From DASSTY01 sp035760645 (lineage in GTDB: Bacteria > Gemmatimonadota > Gemmatimonadetes > Gemmatimonadales > GWC2-71-9), in contig DASTSO010000118.1 in assembly GCA_035760645.1 (NCBI GenBank), positions 1-12,740 on the forward strand: a stretch of 12,740 bases of DNA, given 5' to 3'. Every line of letters begins with the position of its first letter. The first letter of the stretch is position 1. Shown piece after piece: positions 6,794-12,016 of the stretch. The notes beneath the pieces are model-generated. The model saw only the letters and a list, made by a program, of their open reading frames with translations. It was not told the DNA's origin and made no database searches. The position numbers were made by a program, and so were the translations under genes.

Positions 6794-7474
6794 ATGCCCG
6801 ACACCCCCGCGCCCTCCCCCGCCCCTCCGATCCGGGTCCTCATCGCCGACGACCACACGGTCGTGCGGATGGGGATCCGGCACGTGCTCGAGCGCGAGCC
6901 GGGGTTCACGGTGGTGGCGGAGGCGGGGACGGGCGAGGAGGCGCTCGCGCGCGCGCTGGAGGCGCGGCCCGACGTGGTGCTGCTCGACATCACGATGCCG
7001 GGCGAGTCGGGGCTGCAGACGGCGGCCCGGCTGCGGCGCCAGCTCCCCGAGGCCCGGGTGCTGATCCTCAGCATGCACGACAATCCCGAGTACGTCATGG
7101 AGGCGGTGCGCTCAGGCGCGCACGGCTATCTGCTCAAGGACACCGCGGCCACCGACCTGCGCCGCGCCGTGCGCGCCGTGTACGACGGCGAGGCGTGGTT
7201 CAGCCCGGCCATCGCCCAGCGACTCAGCGCCGCCGTGCGCGGCGAGTTCGAGCGCGAGCGCCGCGGCGAGGCGCTCGCCGCCCTCTCCGGCCGTGAGCGC
7301 GACGTGCTCGTGGGCGTCGCACGCGGGCAGACGAACAAGGCGATCGCCGCCGAGCTCGGCATCAGCCACCGCACCGTCGAGACGCACCGCGAGAGCCTGA
7401 TGCGCAAGCTCGGCATCCGCACGGTGGCGGGGCTGACGCGGTTCGCGCTGGAGATGGGGCTGGTGAGCGAGTAG
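6794..7474 (+). CDS. NarL/LuxR-family response regulator
   Basis: The 226-residue protein has a receiver domain (residues 13-130): acidic pair D19-D20, phospho-acceptor Asp65 in VVLLDITMPG, Ser93 in LILS and Lys115 in LLKD. The C-terminal LuxR-type helix-turn-helix (about 162-226) contains LSGRERDVL, NKAIAAELGISHRTVETH and a closing KLGIRTVAGL. It is the expected partner of the upstream NarX-type kinase and should bind DNA as a phosphorylated dimer; targets are unknown. I chose the ATG at 6794 because it opens right before the receiver fold and has a -10 box 6 nt upstream. An in-frame ATG at 6743 overlaps the kinase stop as ATGA and would add 17 residues; if it is used, the two genes are translationally coupled. 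Confidence 0.92.
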   Translation: MPDTPAPSPAPPIRVLIADDHTVVRMGIRHVLEREPGFTVVAEAGTGEEALARALEARPDVVLLDITMPGESGLQTAARLRRQLPEARVLILSMHDNPEYVMEAVRSGAHGYLLKDTAATDLRRAVRAVYDGEAWFSPAIAQRLSAAVRGEFERERRGEALAALSGRERDVLVGVARGQTNKAIAAELGISHRTVETHRESLMRKLGIRTVAGLTRFALEMGLVSE

Positions 7475-7488
7475 GGCGGGAGCGCCCT

Positions 7489-7500
7489 TATATTCCCCGC
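7489..7500 (+). promoter_or_regulatory. -10 box abutting the hemH start codon (leaderless type)
   Basis: TATATT (7489-7494), 5/6 to the -10 consensus, is followed by CCCCGC and then the ATG at 7501. The gap to the response regulator stop is 26 nt and holds no Shine-Dalgarno. No convincing -35 is seen. Confidence 0.55.
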
Positions 7501-8595
7501 ATGACGCACCCGCAGGTCAAGACCGGCATCGTGATGCTCAACCTGGGCGGCCCGGCGACGCTCGACGCCGTGGAGCCGTTCCTGCTCGAGCTCTTCGCCG
7601 ACCGCGAGATCATCCAGCTCCCCTTCCAGCGCTGGCTGGGGCCCTTCATCGCCAGGCGGCGCACGCCCAAGGTGCAGGCGCTCTACGAGAAGATCGGCGG
7701 CGGATCGCCGATCCTGCGCTGGACCGAGGCGCAGGGGCGCGGGATGGTCGAGCGGCTCGACCGGCTCTCGCCCGAGACGGCGCCGCACGGCTTCTACGTC
7801 GCCTTCCGCTACGCGGCGCCGAAGAGCGAGGACGCGCTCGCCGCGATGCACCGCGACGGCGTCGAGCGCGCGGTCGCCTTCACGCAGTATCCGCAGTTCA
7901 GCTGCTCGACCACCGGCAGCTCGCTCAACGAGCTGTGGCGCGCGTCCGAGCGCCTGGGGCTCGACAACGCCTTCCGCTGGAGCGTGATCGACCGCTGGCC
8001 GGTGCACCCGGGCTTCATCGCCGCGATGACCGGCGCGGTGCGCGCGGGCCTCGCGCAGTTCCCCGAGGACGAGCGCGACCGGGTGCTCATCCTCTTCAGC
8101 GCCCACTCGCTCCCGCTCCGCGTGATCAACCGGGGCGACAGCTACCCGCAGGAGGTCGGCGCGAGCGTGCAGCGGGTCATGGAGGCGCTCGACTTCTCGC
8201 ATCCCTGGCTGCTCTCCTACCAGTCCGAGGTGGGGCCCGTCCCCTGGCTCGGCCCCAGCACCGAGCAGGTCGTCCGGATGCTGGGCGAGCGCGGCCAGCG
8301 GCACCTGCTCGTCGTACCGATCGCCTTCACGAGCGACCACATCGAGACGCTCTCCGAACTCGACCTCGAGTACGGCGAGCTGGCGCACCAGGTCGGCATC
8401 ACGCGCTACGTGCGCGCCCCGGCGCTCAACGACGCGCCGGTCTTCCTCGACGCGCTCGCCGACATCGTCGCGACGCACCTGCACTCGAACGAGGTGTGCG
8501 GCGTGAACTACCCCGTGCGCTGCCCCGGCTGCACCAACCCCGACTGCCGGCGGCTGCTCAATCCGGTGACGACGGAGTACGTGGCGCGGCGGTAG
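7501..8595 (+). CDS. hemH: Ferrochelatase with eukaryote-like [2Fe-2S] cluster ligands
   Basis: This 364-residue enzyme inserts Fe(II) into protoporphyrin IX, the last step of the protoporphyrin-dependent haem pathway. Family motifs: GIVMLNLGGP at the N-terminus, FSAHSLP with the catalytic His202, SYQSEVGPVPWLGP, and IAFTSDHIETL with Glu282 (the counterpart of human Glu343). Four cysteines match the human [2Fe-2S] ligands: Cys135 in FSCSTTGSSLNE, and Cys341, Cys344, Cys349 in RCPGCTNPDC, with the same C-x2-C-x4-C spacing. Cys333 also has a human counterpart, 8 residues before the first of these. Motifs such as NRGDSYPQEV are much closer to mitochondrial enzymes than to Bacillus-type ferrochelatase. 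One deviation is Glu where many relatives have Lys in QSKVGP. The last residues after the Cys cluster are a short tail with no TM helix. It converges with hemA. Confidence 0.96.
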   Translation: MTHPQVKTGIVMLNLGGPATLDAVEPFLLELFADREIIQLPFQRWLGPFIARRRTPKVQALYEKIGGGSPILRWTEAQGRGMVERLDRLSPETAPHGFYVAFRYAAPKSEDALAAMHRDGVERAVAFTQYPQFSCSTTGSSLNELWRASERLGLDNAFRWSVIDRWPVHPGFIAAMTGAVRAGLAQFPEDERDRVLILFSAHSLPLRVINRGDSYPQEVGASVQRVMEALDFSHPWLLSYQSEVGPVPWLGPSTEQVVRMLGERGQRHLLVVPIAFTSDHIETLSELDLEYGELAHQVGITRYVRAPALNDAPVFLDALADIVATHLHSNEVCGVNYPVRCPGCTNPDCRRLLNPVTTEYVARR

Positions 8596-8633
8596 GCGGG
8601 ACGGCGGGAGCGGCGGGACGGCGGCAGGTCCCG

Positions 8634-8677
8634 ATGCAAAGCGAGCCTCCGGTGTCTGCACCGGAGGCTCGTCGCAT
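8634..8677. terminator. Bidirectional hairpin between convergent hemH and hemA
   Basis: A perfect 12-bp stem GAGCCTCCGGTG (8643-8654)/CACCGGAGGCTC (8659-8670) has the 4-nt loop TCTG. An outer ATGC (8634-8637)/GCAT (8674-8677) can extend it across unpaired bases. It lies 39 nt after the hemH stop. Neither side has a real T-run, but stem strength and position between convergent genes support a terminator for both. Confidence 0.75.
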
Positions 8678-8690
8678 TGCTGAGTGTCCC

Positions 8691-8712
8691 GCCGGCCCGC
8701 CCGTGGGCCGGC
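8691..8712 (-). terminator. Second hairpin, just after the hemA stop
   Basis: GCCGGCCC (8691-8698) pairs with GGGCCGGC (8705-8712) around a 6-nt loop. It begins 5 nt after the hemA stop codon, so it probably protects or terminates the hemA transcript. Confidence 0.5.
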
Positions 8713-8717
8713 GGCGC

Positions 8718-9989
8718 TCACCGCGGCACGGAGTCTCCCGCCGTCCCGCCCTCCGTCTCCCCCGCCCGCACCGCCCGGCTCACCGGATACATGACCCGCT
8801 GCACGAGGCGCTGCGCCATGCGGCGCAGGACATCGCGCTCGGCCTCGCCGAGCGAGGGGAGCTCGGCGAAGGTGCGATGGAGCTCCTCTTCGGCGAACGC
8901 CGCGCTCTGACGATGCAGCTCGGCGAGCCGGGGGGCCGCGGCCTGGGCGCGCAGCCGCACGTCGAGCCGGGCGAGCTCGTCGGCGAGGATGCGGTCGGCG
9001 GCGACGAGCACGTCGGACGCCTGCGCGTCGGCGGGGCAGTAGCGCGCCTGGAGTCCGTCGAGGTCCACCAGCTCGACGCCCGCGACCTCGGCCGCCTCGG
9101 GGGCGACGTTGCGGGGAACGCAGAGATCGAGGACGAGGAGCGGACGATGGGCGCGGCGCGTCTGCGCCTCGGCGACCAGCTCGCGCGTGAGCACGGCGTG
9201 CGACGCCGCGGTGGCGGCGACGACGAGGTCGGCCTCGACCACCGCGGCGGCGAGCGCGTCCCACGGCCGCACGTCGCCGACGCCCCACGCCTCGGCGAGG
9301 GCGCGCGCGCGCGCGGGATCGCGATTGACGACCGTGACGCACGCGGCCCCGGCGCCGCCCGCCGCGCCGCGCACACCCGCCTCGCTCAGCGCACGCAGCA
9401 CGCCCTCGGCCGCCTCGCCCGCGCCCACGACGGTGACGCGCCGGCCGGCGAGGGTGCCGCCCCACGCGGCGCGCGCGTGGCGCACCGCGGCGGCGCTGAC
9501 CGAGACCGGGTGGCGGCCCAGCGTCGTCCCGCTGCGGACCCGCCGGCCGGCGGCGAGCGCCGTGGAGAAGACGGCATCCACCGTGCGGGTGGTCGTGCCC
9601 GCGGCGCGGGCCTGGTCGAAGGCGCGCCGCACCTGGCCCAGGATCTCCGCCTCGCCCAGCACCTGGCTCTCGAGCCCCGCGGCGACGCGGAAGAGGTGCC
9701 GCACGGCGGCGAAGCCGTCCCGGCGCTCGCTCGCGGCCGCCAGCTCCGGTGCGCCGACGCCGCGTGCCGCGGCACGGGCGCGGAGCCAGGGCTCGTTATC
9801 GTGCTCGCCCCACCAGTAGAGCTCGAACCGGTTGCAGGTCGCCAGCACGACGACGGCGCGGCCGGCCGCGCGTTCGCGCTCCAGCAGCGCCGTCATCTCG
9901 TCGGGGGTCGGCGCGAGCCGCTCGCGGACGCTGACGTCCGCGGTACGGTGGCTCACGCCAACGACATGGAAGGCCAGGTCGGCTAGCAC
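8718..9989 (-). CDS. hemA: Glutamyl-tRNA reductase
   Basis: The 423-residue enzyme reduces glutamyl-tRNA(Glu) to glutamate-1-semialdehyde with NADPH, the committed step of C5 haem synthesis. The N-terminal catalytic domain has HVVGVSHRTA and the nucleophile Cys52 in LATCNRFE. GLESQVLGEAEILGQVR at about 110-126 is a family signature. The NADPH-binding domain has the glycine motif VVGAGEAAEGVL and the strand LLVLDLCVPRNVAPE. The C-terminal helical dimerisation domain ends near RRMAQRLVQRVMYPVSRAVR and is followed by a Gly/Thr-rich tail. I chose the GTG at 9989 because the conserved fold starts seven residues later and a full promoter ends 6 nt upstream; an in-frame ATG at 10046 would put that promoter inside the gene. 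It converges with hemH. LATCNRFE replaces the more usual STCNRTE. Confidence 0.96.
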   Translation of the reverse strand: MLADLAFHVVGVSHRTADVSVRERLAPTPDEMTALLERERAAGRAVVVLATCNRFELYWWGEHDNEPWLRARAAARGVGAPELAAASERRDGFAAVRHLFRVAAGLESQVLGEAEILGQVRRAFDQARAAGTTTRTVDAVFSTALAAGRRVRSGTTLGRHPVSVSAAAVRHARAAWGGTLAGRRVTVVGAGEAAEGVLRALSEAGVRGAAGGAGAACVTVVNRDPARARALAEAWGVGDVRPWDALAAAVVEADLVVAATAASHAVLTRELVAEAQTRRAHRPLLVLDLCVPRNVAPEAAEVAGVELVDLDGLQARYCPADAQASDVLVAADRILADELARLDVRLRAQAAAPRLAELHRQSAAFAEEELHRTFAELPSLGEAERDVLRRMAQRLVQRVMYPVSRAVRAGETEGGTAGDSVPR

Positions 9990-9995
9990 GGGACA

Positions 9996-10024
9996 ACAGT
10001 AGAATACCAGAGTGGCGGGATCAA
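9996..10024 (-). promoter_or_regulatory. hemA promoter, leaderless type
   Basis: On the minus strand TTGATC (10019-10024) is followed by exactly 17 nt and TACTGT (9996-10001), then 6 nt and the GTG start. Transcription would begin at or next to the start codon. This is the only start-abutting -10 box in the window with a recognisable -35. TATTCT (10001-10006) overlaps but lacks a matching -35. Confidence 0.6.
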
Positions 10025-10047
10025 TCCGTCCCCGACCGGAAACCACA

Positions 10048-10063
10048 TCCGTAACTCTACGGA
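10048..10063. other. Short perfect inverted repeat between the small gene and hemA
   Basis: TCCGTA (10048-10053) and TACGGA (10058-10063) flank ACTC. On the minus strand it follows the stop of the 47-residue gene by 13 nt and precedes the hemA start by about 60 nt. It may be a weak terminator for the first or an operator for the second; the sequence does not decide. Confidence 0.35.
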
Positions 10064-10076
10064 CGACGCCCGGCGC

Positions 10077-10220
10077 TCAGCGTTGCTGGCGGGCCGCCGA
10101 GCCCTCTTCCTCCGGGTCCACGCTCGGCGGATTGGGCTTCTGCAGGGGTTTCGCCGCCGAGCCCTCCTCGGCGGGATCGCGCCGCGGCGGGGCCTGGGGG
10201 CGGTCGTTCCGTTTCGGCAT
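10077..10220 (-). CDS. Small hydrophilic protein of unknown function (47 aa)
   Basis: The ATG at 10220 is preceded by a Shine-Dalgarno-like GAGAGG about 5 nt upstream, and the frame stops with TGA at 10077. The product is charged and proline-rich, with no hydrophobic segment, and carries an internal duplication: DPAEEGSAAK (15-24) and DPEEEGSAAR (35-44). It starts MPKRNDRP and ends ARQQR. A protein of this composition should be disordered. I do not recognise the family. It lies between the Hsp20 terminator and the hemA promoter on the same strand, so it is probably transcribed alone. The ribosome site, the -10-like box upstream and the conserved repeat unit argue that it is real. Confidence 0.6.
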   Translation of the reverse strand: MPKRNDRPQAPPRRDPAEEGSAAKPLQKPNPPSVDPEEEGSAARQQR

Positions 10221-10250
10221 GAGGACCTCTCACAGTCGCGCGTGGCCCCC

Positions 10251-10256
10251 ACGATA
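10251..10256 (-). promoter_or_regulatory. -10-like box for the 47-residue gene
   Basis: TATCGT on the minus strand lies 30 nt before the ATG at 10220, giving a short leader that contains the GAGAGG site. No good -35 is visible. Confidence 0.3.
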
Positions 10257-10316
10257 GACCGGCCTCGGCGAGGGCGTCGGGAAGCTGCGTCACCTTCCCC
10301 GGCCGCCCGGAACGAA

Positions 10317-10346
10317 CGGGCCCCCGGCCGATCGGCCGGGGGCCCG
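10317..10346 (-). terminator. Terminator after the Hsp20 gene
   Basis: A 30-nt perfect palindrome has the arms CGGGCCCCCGGCCGA (10317-10331) and TCGGCCGGGGGCCCG (10332-10346). On the minus strand it comes 27 nt after the Hsp20 stop and is followed by the T-rich TTCGTTC. It insulates Hsp20 from the downstream small gene. Confidence 0.85.
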
Positions 10347-10373
10347 AACCACGGAGTCTGCGGGAAGGGCGAC

Positions 10374-10898
10374 TCAGGACTTCTCGCCCCGCTCCCGGCC
10401 CCCGTGCTCGCCGAGCTGCGCCTGCGACGACTGCCCGCCGCGCACACCGCTCTTCACCTGGATCTCGCGCGGACGCGCCCGCTCGGCCTTCGGCAGGGTG
10501 ATCGTGAGCAGGCCGTCGTCGAAGTGCGCCTCGATGCCCTCGGCGTCCACCGTGTTGGGCAGCGCGAAGGTGCGCTCGAAGGTGCCGTAGCTGCGCTCGT
10601 AGCGATGCACCCGCTCGGTGTTCTCCTCGGCCTGCTGCCGCTTCTCGCCGCGGATCGTCAGCATGTTGTTCTCGAGCGAGAGCTTCACGTCCTCCGGCCG
10701 CACCCCCGGCAGTTCGGCGACGATCTTGATCCCGTTCCTGTCCTCGAAGACGTCGGTGGCCGGCACCCAGGCCGAGGTGACCGTGCCGCTCATGCCGGGG
10801 CCAAAGGGGAAGCCGAAGGCCTCGTCGAGCATGGTGCTGAGGCGGTTGAGGCTGCTCGTCATCGAGTCGTTGCGGCGGCGGTTGGTGACTGGATACAT
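10374..10898 (-). CDS. Hsp20/alpha-crystallin family small heat shock protein
   Basis: The 174-residue small heat shock protein is an ATP-independent holdase that binds unfolding proteins as an oligomer in the cytoplasm. The N-terminal arm (1-43) is followed by the alpha-crystallin domain (about 44-138): VPATDVFEDRNGIKIVAELPG, DVKLSLENNMLTIRGEK, YGTFERTFALP and the signature GLLTITLPKAE at 129-139. The C-terminal extension contains I-Q-V (146-148), the I-x-I/V type motif that links subunits, and ends in a Gly/Gln/Glu-rich tail. I chose the ATG at 10898 for the strong GGGAGG site 7 nt upstream (10906-10911); an in-frame ATG at 10964 has no such site. A terminator follows and a sigma-54-like element lies upstream. 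No CIRCE element is visible. Confidence 0.95.
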   Translation of the reverse strand: MYPVTNRRRNDSMTSSLNRLSTMLDEAFGFPFGPGMSGTVTSAWVPATDVFEDRNGIKIVAELPGVRPEDVKLSLENNMLTIRGEKRQQAEENTERVHRYERSYGTFERTFALPNTVDAEGIEAHFDDGLLTITLPKAERARPREIQVKSGVRGGQSSQAQLGEHGGRERGEKS

Positions 10899-11000
10899 GA
10901 TCGTTCCTCCCATCGTGCTGGTCGTACGTGCGGCCCGGGGGGCCGCGGTCACGCTGTCCTGCATCCGCCGGCCATCCCGGCCGACATGCCCGGGAACGGG

Positions 11001-11016
11001 TGCAGCCGATGTGCCA
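11001..11016 (-). promoter_or_regulatory. Sigma-54-like -24/-12 promoter for Hsp20
   Basis: The minus strand reads TGGCACATCGGCTGCA, against the RpoN consensus TGGCAC-N5-TTGCA: the -24 half is perfect, the spacing is exact, and the -12 half has one mismatch while keeping GC. Transcription would start near 10990, giving a leader of about 90 nt before the Hsp20 ATG. Just upstream, 11019-11026 and 11042-11049 form the inverted repeat GGCCGCCG/CGGCGGCC, with an inner hairpin GCCGCT/AGCGGC (11023-11028, 11032-11037). It might bind a regulator, though it is closer than a usual enhancer site. Confidence 0.45.
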
Positions 11017-11227
11017 ACGGCCGCCGCTCAAAGCGGCAGACCGGCGGCCCACCGCTGCACTTATTGACAGCCCGCGCCGGCCCGAGTGCGCAACGATGGC
11101 ACGCCCGCTCGGGAACCGGTCAGGGCCGCCGGGCGCACCCCACCCGTACCGCCGCCCGCGCGCGCCCGCCATGGTCCGCATCACCCCCGCAGCGCCGCGT
11201 GCCCTCTGTCCCCCGCCCCGGGCCGCT

Positions 11228-11233
11228 TATAGG
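11228..11233 (+). promoter_or_regulatory. -10-like box for the YtxH-like gene
   Basis: TATAGG, in the locally AT-rich CTTATAGGTTG, lies about 115 nt before the ATG at 11348. It is the best -10 candidate on this strand; no clear -35 accompanies it. Confidence 0.3.
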
Positions 11234-11347
11234 TTGCAGAGACCGGCCGCATCGCCGGCCGCACCGCAGTCGTAGGCACCGGCGCGCGACACGCGCGTGC
11301 CGCACCCGTTCCGCAGGCGCCGCAGGGCCCGGCTGGAGGACCGACTC

Positions 11348-11992
11348 ATGATCGCCAACAACAGCACCGACCTCGACACTTCCTACTTCGAAGCTCAGCG
11401 GCGCGACGGCGGCGGCGCCGGCGGCTACATCGCAACGGCGATCGTGGCGGCCGCGGTCGGCGCCGGCGTGGCGCTGCTCTTCGCCCCGGAGAGCGGGGTA
11501 AAGACGCGGCGACGGCTCAACCGCCGGCTGAGCGAGCTGGAGCTGCGCGAGCGGCTGGCCGAGCTGCAGGAGGAGGTGCGGGAGCTGGCGGGCTCGGGCT
11601 CGGAGTACGTGCGCGAGCGGGTGGGCGACGGGCTGGGCGAGCGGCTCGGCGACGCGGTCGGCGACCTCTTCGGCGGCCGGACCCGCGCGCGCCGGCGGCG
11701 CAACACGCGGATGATGGGCTTCGCCGGCGCGCTGGCCGGGGCGGCGCTCACGGCGCTGCTCGCCCCCGAGGAGTCGCGCGAGCGGGTGCGCTCGACGGTG
11801 ACCGACCTGCGCGGCTCGGCCGAGGACCGGCTGGAGCAGCTCCGGCGCAACCGCCGCAACCGGCGGCGCGCGCGGGGGGCGGCGCGCTCGAGCTTCGACG
11901 ACTTCGACGATCTCGAGCGCCGCAGCGACGAGCCCGCCACCCCGGTGCGCAACGTCGAGGAGACGGCGCAGGATCCGACGAAGGTTTTCTGA
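11348..11992 (+). CDS. YtxH-like membrane protein with a duplicated module
   Basis: The 214-residue protein has the YtxH-type signature twice: a Gly/Ala-rich membrane segment ending in LLFAPESG (residues 27-50), and again at 122-143 ending in LLAPEESR. Each is followed by a basic, helical stretch. Between them (55-107) is an Arg/Glu-rich amphipathic helix with a repeating G-D-x-L/V-G pattern (VGDGLGERLGDAVGDLFGG). The tail (160-214) is Arg/Asn-rich, then acidic (FDDFDDLE). YtxH proteins are small stress-associated envelope proteins of unclear function, usually with one such segment. The ATG at 11348 has GGAGGA 7 nt upstream (11335-11340). Divergent pairing with Hsp20 fits a stress role, by inference. 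It ends 24 nt before the convergent propeller gene. Confidence 0.8.
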   Translation: MIANNSTDLDTSYFEAQRRDGGGAGGYIATAIVAAAVGAGVALLFAPESGVKTRRRLNRRLSELELRERLAELQEEVRELAGSGSEYVRERVGDGLGERLGDAVGDLFGGRTRARRRRNTRMMGFAGALAGAALTALLAPEESRERVRSTVTDLRGSAEDRLEQLRRNRRNRRRARGAARSSFDDFDDLERRSDEPATPVRNVEETAQDPTKVF

Positions 11993-12016
11993 CGCAGGGG
12001 CTCTGACGCGGGCGCG

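Larger units (their letters stand above)
8595..8750. repeat. Three-copy GGCGGGACGGCGG repeat flanking the hemH/hemA junction
   Basis: The 13-mer GGCGGGACGGCGG occurs at 8595-8607 and 8612-8624 on the plus strand and again on the minus strand at 8738-8750. With neighbouring bases, 8595-8610 and 8735-8750 form a perfect 16-bp inverted repeat around the two terminator hairpins. The first copy begins at the last base of the hemH stop codon; the third lies in the hemA 3' end, where it encodes part of the tail EGGTAGDS. Confidence 0.7.
10899..11347. other. Divergent intergenic region between Hsp20 and the YtxH-like gene
   Basis: These 449 bases hold no convincing gene. From the Hsp20 side they carry its Shine-Dalgarno, a GC hairpin GCGGCCC/GGGCCGC (10930-10936, 10940-10946) in the leader, a sigma-54-like element (11001-11016) and an inverted repeat (11019-11049). 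Further on are a perfect TTGACA on the plus strand (11064-11069) without a matching -10, a TATAGG box (11228-11233), and a direct repeat CCGGCCGCA (11243-11251, 11255-11263). A CGCGCG inverted repeat (11283-11297) and the YtxH-gene Shine-Dalgarno close it. Confidence 0.6.

Noticed and set aside
7126..9986. Long open frames antisense or out of frame across hemH and hemA
   Set aside because: Both strands are open here because of GC bias; only the hemH and hemA frames carry conserved motifs.
11064..11092. Perfect TTGACA on the plus strand as a -35 for the YtxH-like gene
   Set aside because: The position 17 nt downstream reads TGCGCA, a poor -10, and the leader would be about 250 nt; chance is more likely.
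10899..11100. CIRCE or classical heat-shock promoter upstream of Hsp20
   Set aside because: I looked for the TTAGCACTC-N9-GAGTGCTAA inverted repeat and a sigma-32-type pair and found neither.
11097..11112. Second sigma-54-like TGGCACG on the plus strand
   Set aside because: The -24 half matches but the -12 half (CTCGG) lacks the required GC.
10057..11351. Long frames on both strands across Hsp20 and its flanks
   Set aside because: They run through a perfect terminator palindrome and intergenic hairpins and lack any motif.
11988..12009. Direct repeat CTGACGC at the YtxH-like/propeller junction
   Set aside because: It is only 7-8 bp long in GC-rich DNA, with no further structure around it.
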